Shown in pieces: positions 63,263 to 64,000 of a stretch of DNA of 64,000 nt. The DNA is from Nymphaea colorata. Taxonomy: Eukaryota > Streptophyta > Magnoliopsida > Nymphaeales > Nymphaeaceae. Position 1 is the stretch's first letter. Each line of letters opens with the position of its first letter. A program made the position numbers and the translations under genes. The notes under the pieces are model-generated. The model was not told the DNA's origin. It saw nothing but the letters and a program-made list of their open reading frames with translations, and made no database searches. The stretch spans positions 12,850,716-12,914,715 of the forward strand of contig NC_045142.1 of NCBI RefSeq assembly GCF_008831285.2. Direction: 5' to 3'.

Positions 63263-64000
63263 TCAAATATATTTCAGCCCCATATGAGCTACATGTTTTG
63301 AAAACAAGTCTTCAGTTATTCCCTTGGTTAAGGGATCAGCCACCATATCATTTGTAGGCAAATATTCTACTGAGATTTCATTTTTCTCGATCATTTCATG
63401 AACATAATGGTATTTCACCATTATATGTTTACTCTTTGAGCTGACAGCTCCATTTTTCATCAGAGATATTGCTGCCTGATTATCACAGTACAGTTGAACC
63501 GGTTCATGAGCAAGATCTAATTTCAAGTCTTTCAAGAACCGATTTATCCAGACAGCAAAAGTAGTTGCAATATTGCATGCTACATACTCTGCTTCTTGTG
63601 TGTGCTGAGCAACACATCCATGTTTCTTACAGGACCAGGCTATCGCCCCACCTCCAAAGAGAAAAACATACCCTGAAGTGGATTTACTATCATCTTTACA
63701 GCCTGCAAAATCTGCATCAGAATAGCCAACTAAAGTTAGCTCATCTGCTTGATAAGACAATTTCAGTCCTTTTGTTCCTTTAATATACCGAAAAATTCTT
63801 TTGACTGCTTGCCAATGAGGCCATCCAGGATTACTTTGATAACGACTTACCAGACCGATAGGAAAACTTATGTCTGGTCTGGTACAAAGCATTAAATACA
63901 TCAGACTACCAACTGCTTGTGCATATGGAACATTTAATTTTTGTTGTCCTTCACTGGGACAATCACTCCTGCTTAAGTTTGCTCCTTTAGCTATAGGAGT
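63263..64000 (-). CDS. Ty1/copia pol, C-terminal RT and RNase H, partial
   Basis: The frame is open without interruption from the window's right edge to the stop at 63263 (245 residues seen). It contains YAQAVGSLMYLMLCTRPDIS, the end of the RT domain. The RNase H domain follows, with YSDADFAGCKDDSKSTSGYV (first Asp), AEYVACNIAT (Glu), LYCDNQAAISLMKN (Asp) and KHIMVKYHYVHEMI. It ends with the usual ..DMVADPLTKGI tail and HMGLKY. The catalytic residues look intact. The enzyme copies the element's RNA into DNA. The rest of gag-pol should lie to the right, beyond 64000. It resembles the Tork/Tnt1 group. Confidence 0.92.
   Translation of the reverse strand, partial: TPIAKGANLSRSDCPSEGQQKLNVPYAQAVGSLMYLMLCTRPDISFPIGLVSRYQSNPGWPHWQAVKRIFRYIKGTKGLKLSYQADELTLVGYSDADFAGCKDDSKSTSGYVFLFGGGAIAWSCKKHGCVAQHTQEAEYVACNIATTFAVWINRFLKDLKLDLAHEPVQLYCDNQAAISLMKNGAVSSKSKHIMVKYHYVHEMIEKNEISVEYLPTNDMVADPLTKGITEDLFSKHVAHMGLKYI

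Overview
The window is plant nuclear DNA, almost certainly from a flowering plant. It is AT-rich, has spliced genes with GT..AG introns of up to 2.4 kb, and holds nested Ty3/gypsy, Ty1/copia, LINE and Mutator-like elements plus long (TA)n microsatellites. The species cannot be named from the sequence. The 100-N run at 29579-29678 marks a scaffold join between two contigs.

Left part (1-21.3 kb). I can rebuild one host gene by joining seven exons on the minus strand (17352 down to 9078). It gives a 217-residue, probably plastid-targeted protein of the START-like polyketide-cyclase/COQ10 lipid-transport superfamily. Its introns hold a three-copy 190-bp tandem repeat, a divergent 280-bp duplication and microsatellites. 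To its left lies gene-poor DNA with a 407-bp Mutator-like MITE (6472-6878). To its right are a (TA)n tract and the 3' half of a dead LINE.

Centre (21.3-46.0 kb). This is a very large Ty3/gypsy element of the Tat/Ogre type, bounded by TG..CA LTRs of about 3.8 kb and a perfect 5-bp target duplication (GAGAA). In transcription order it carries LTR, PBS, an extra ORF with a plant mobile domain (PMD), gag-protease with a CCHC-like motif and a G-patch-like tail, reverse transcriptase with two RNase H domains, integrase, PPT and LTR. The assembly shows it as LTR - partial internal - N gap - LTR - internal - LTR. The two internal copies are nearly identical, so this is either a tandem (recombinant) element or a scaffolding artefact. 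The middle LTR and flanking sequence carry many single-base deletions typical of unpolished contig ends.

Right part (46.0-64.0 kb). A decayed Ty3/gypsy element lies on the minus strand: 3' LTR near 50.5 kb, RT-RNase H-integrase at 50.9-53.6 kb, protease and gag at 60.3-61.5 kb. It is split by about 6.6 kb of later insertions. The inner insertion is a 5.6-kb Mutator-like element (54482-60105) with TIRs and a 9-bp target duplication. It holds pieces of unrelated host genes, including a pentatricopeptide-repeat (PPR) fragment, and no visible transposase, so it looks like a Pack-MULE. The window ends in the 3' part of a Ty1/copia element on the minus strand (RNase H, PPT, 3' LTR).

Apart from the START-like gene, everything recognisable is transposon-derived. 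The most interesting items are the PMD ORF carried by the retrotransposon, the gene-capturing MULE, and the three-LTR structure around the gap.
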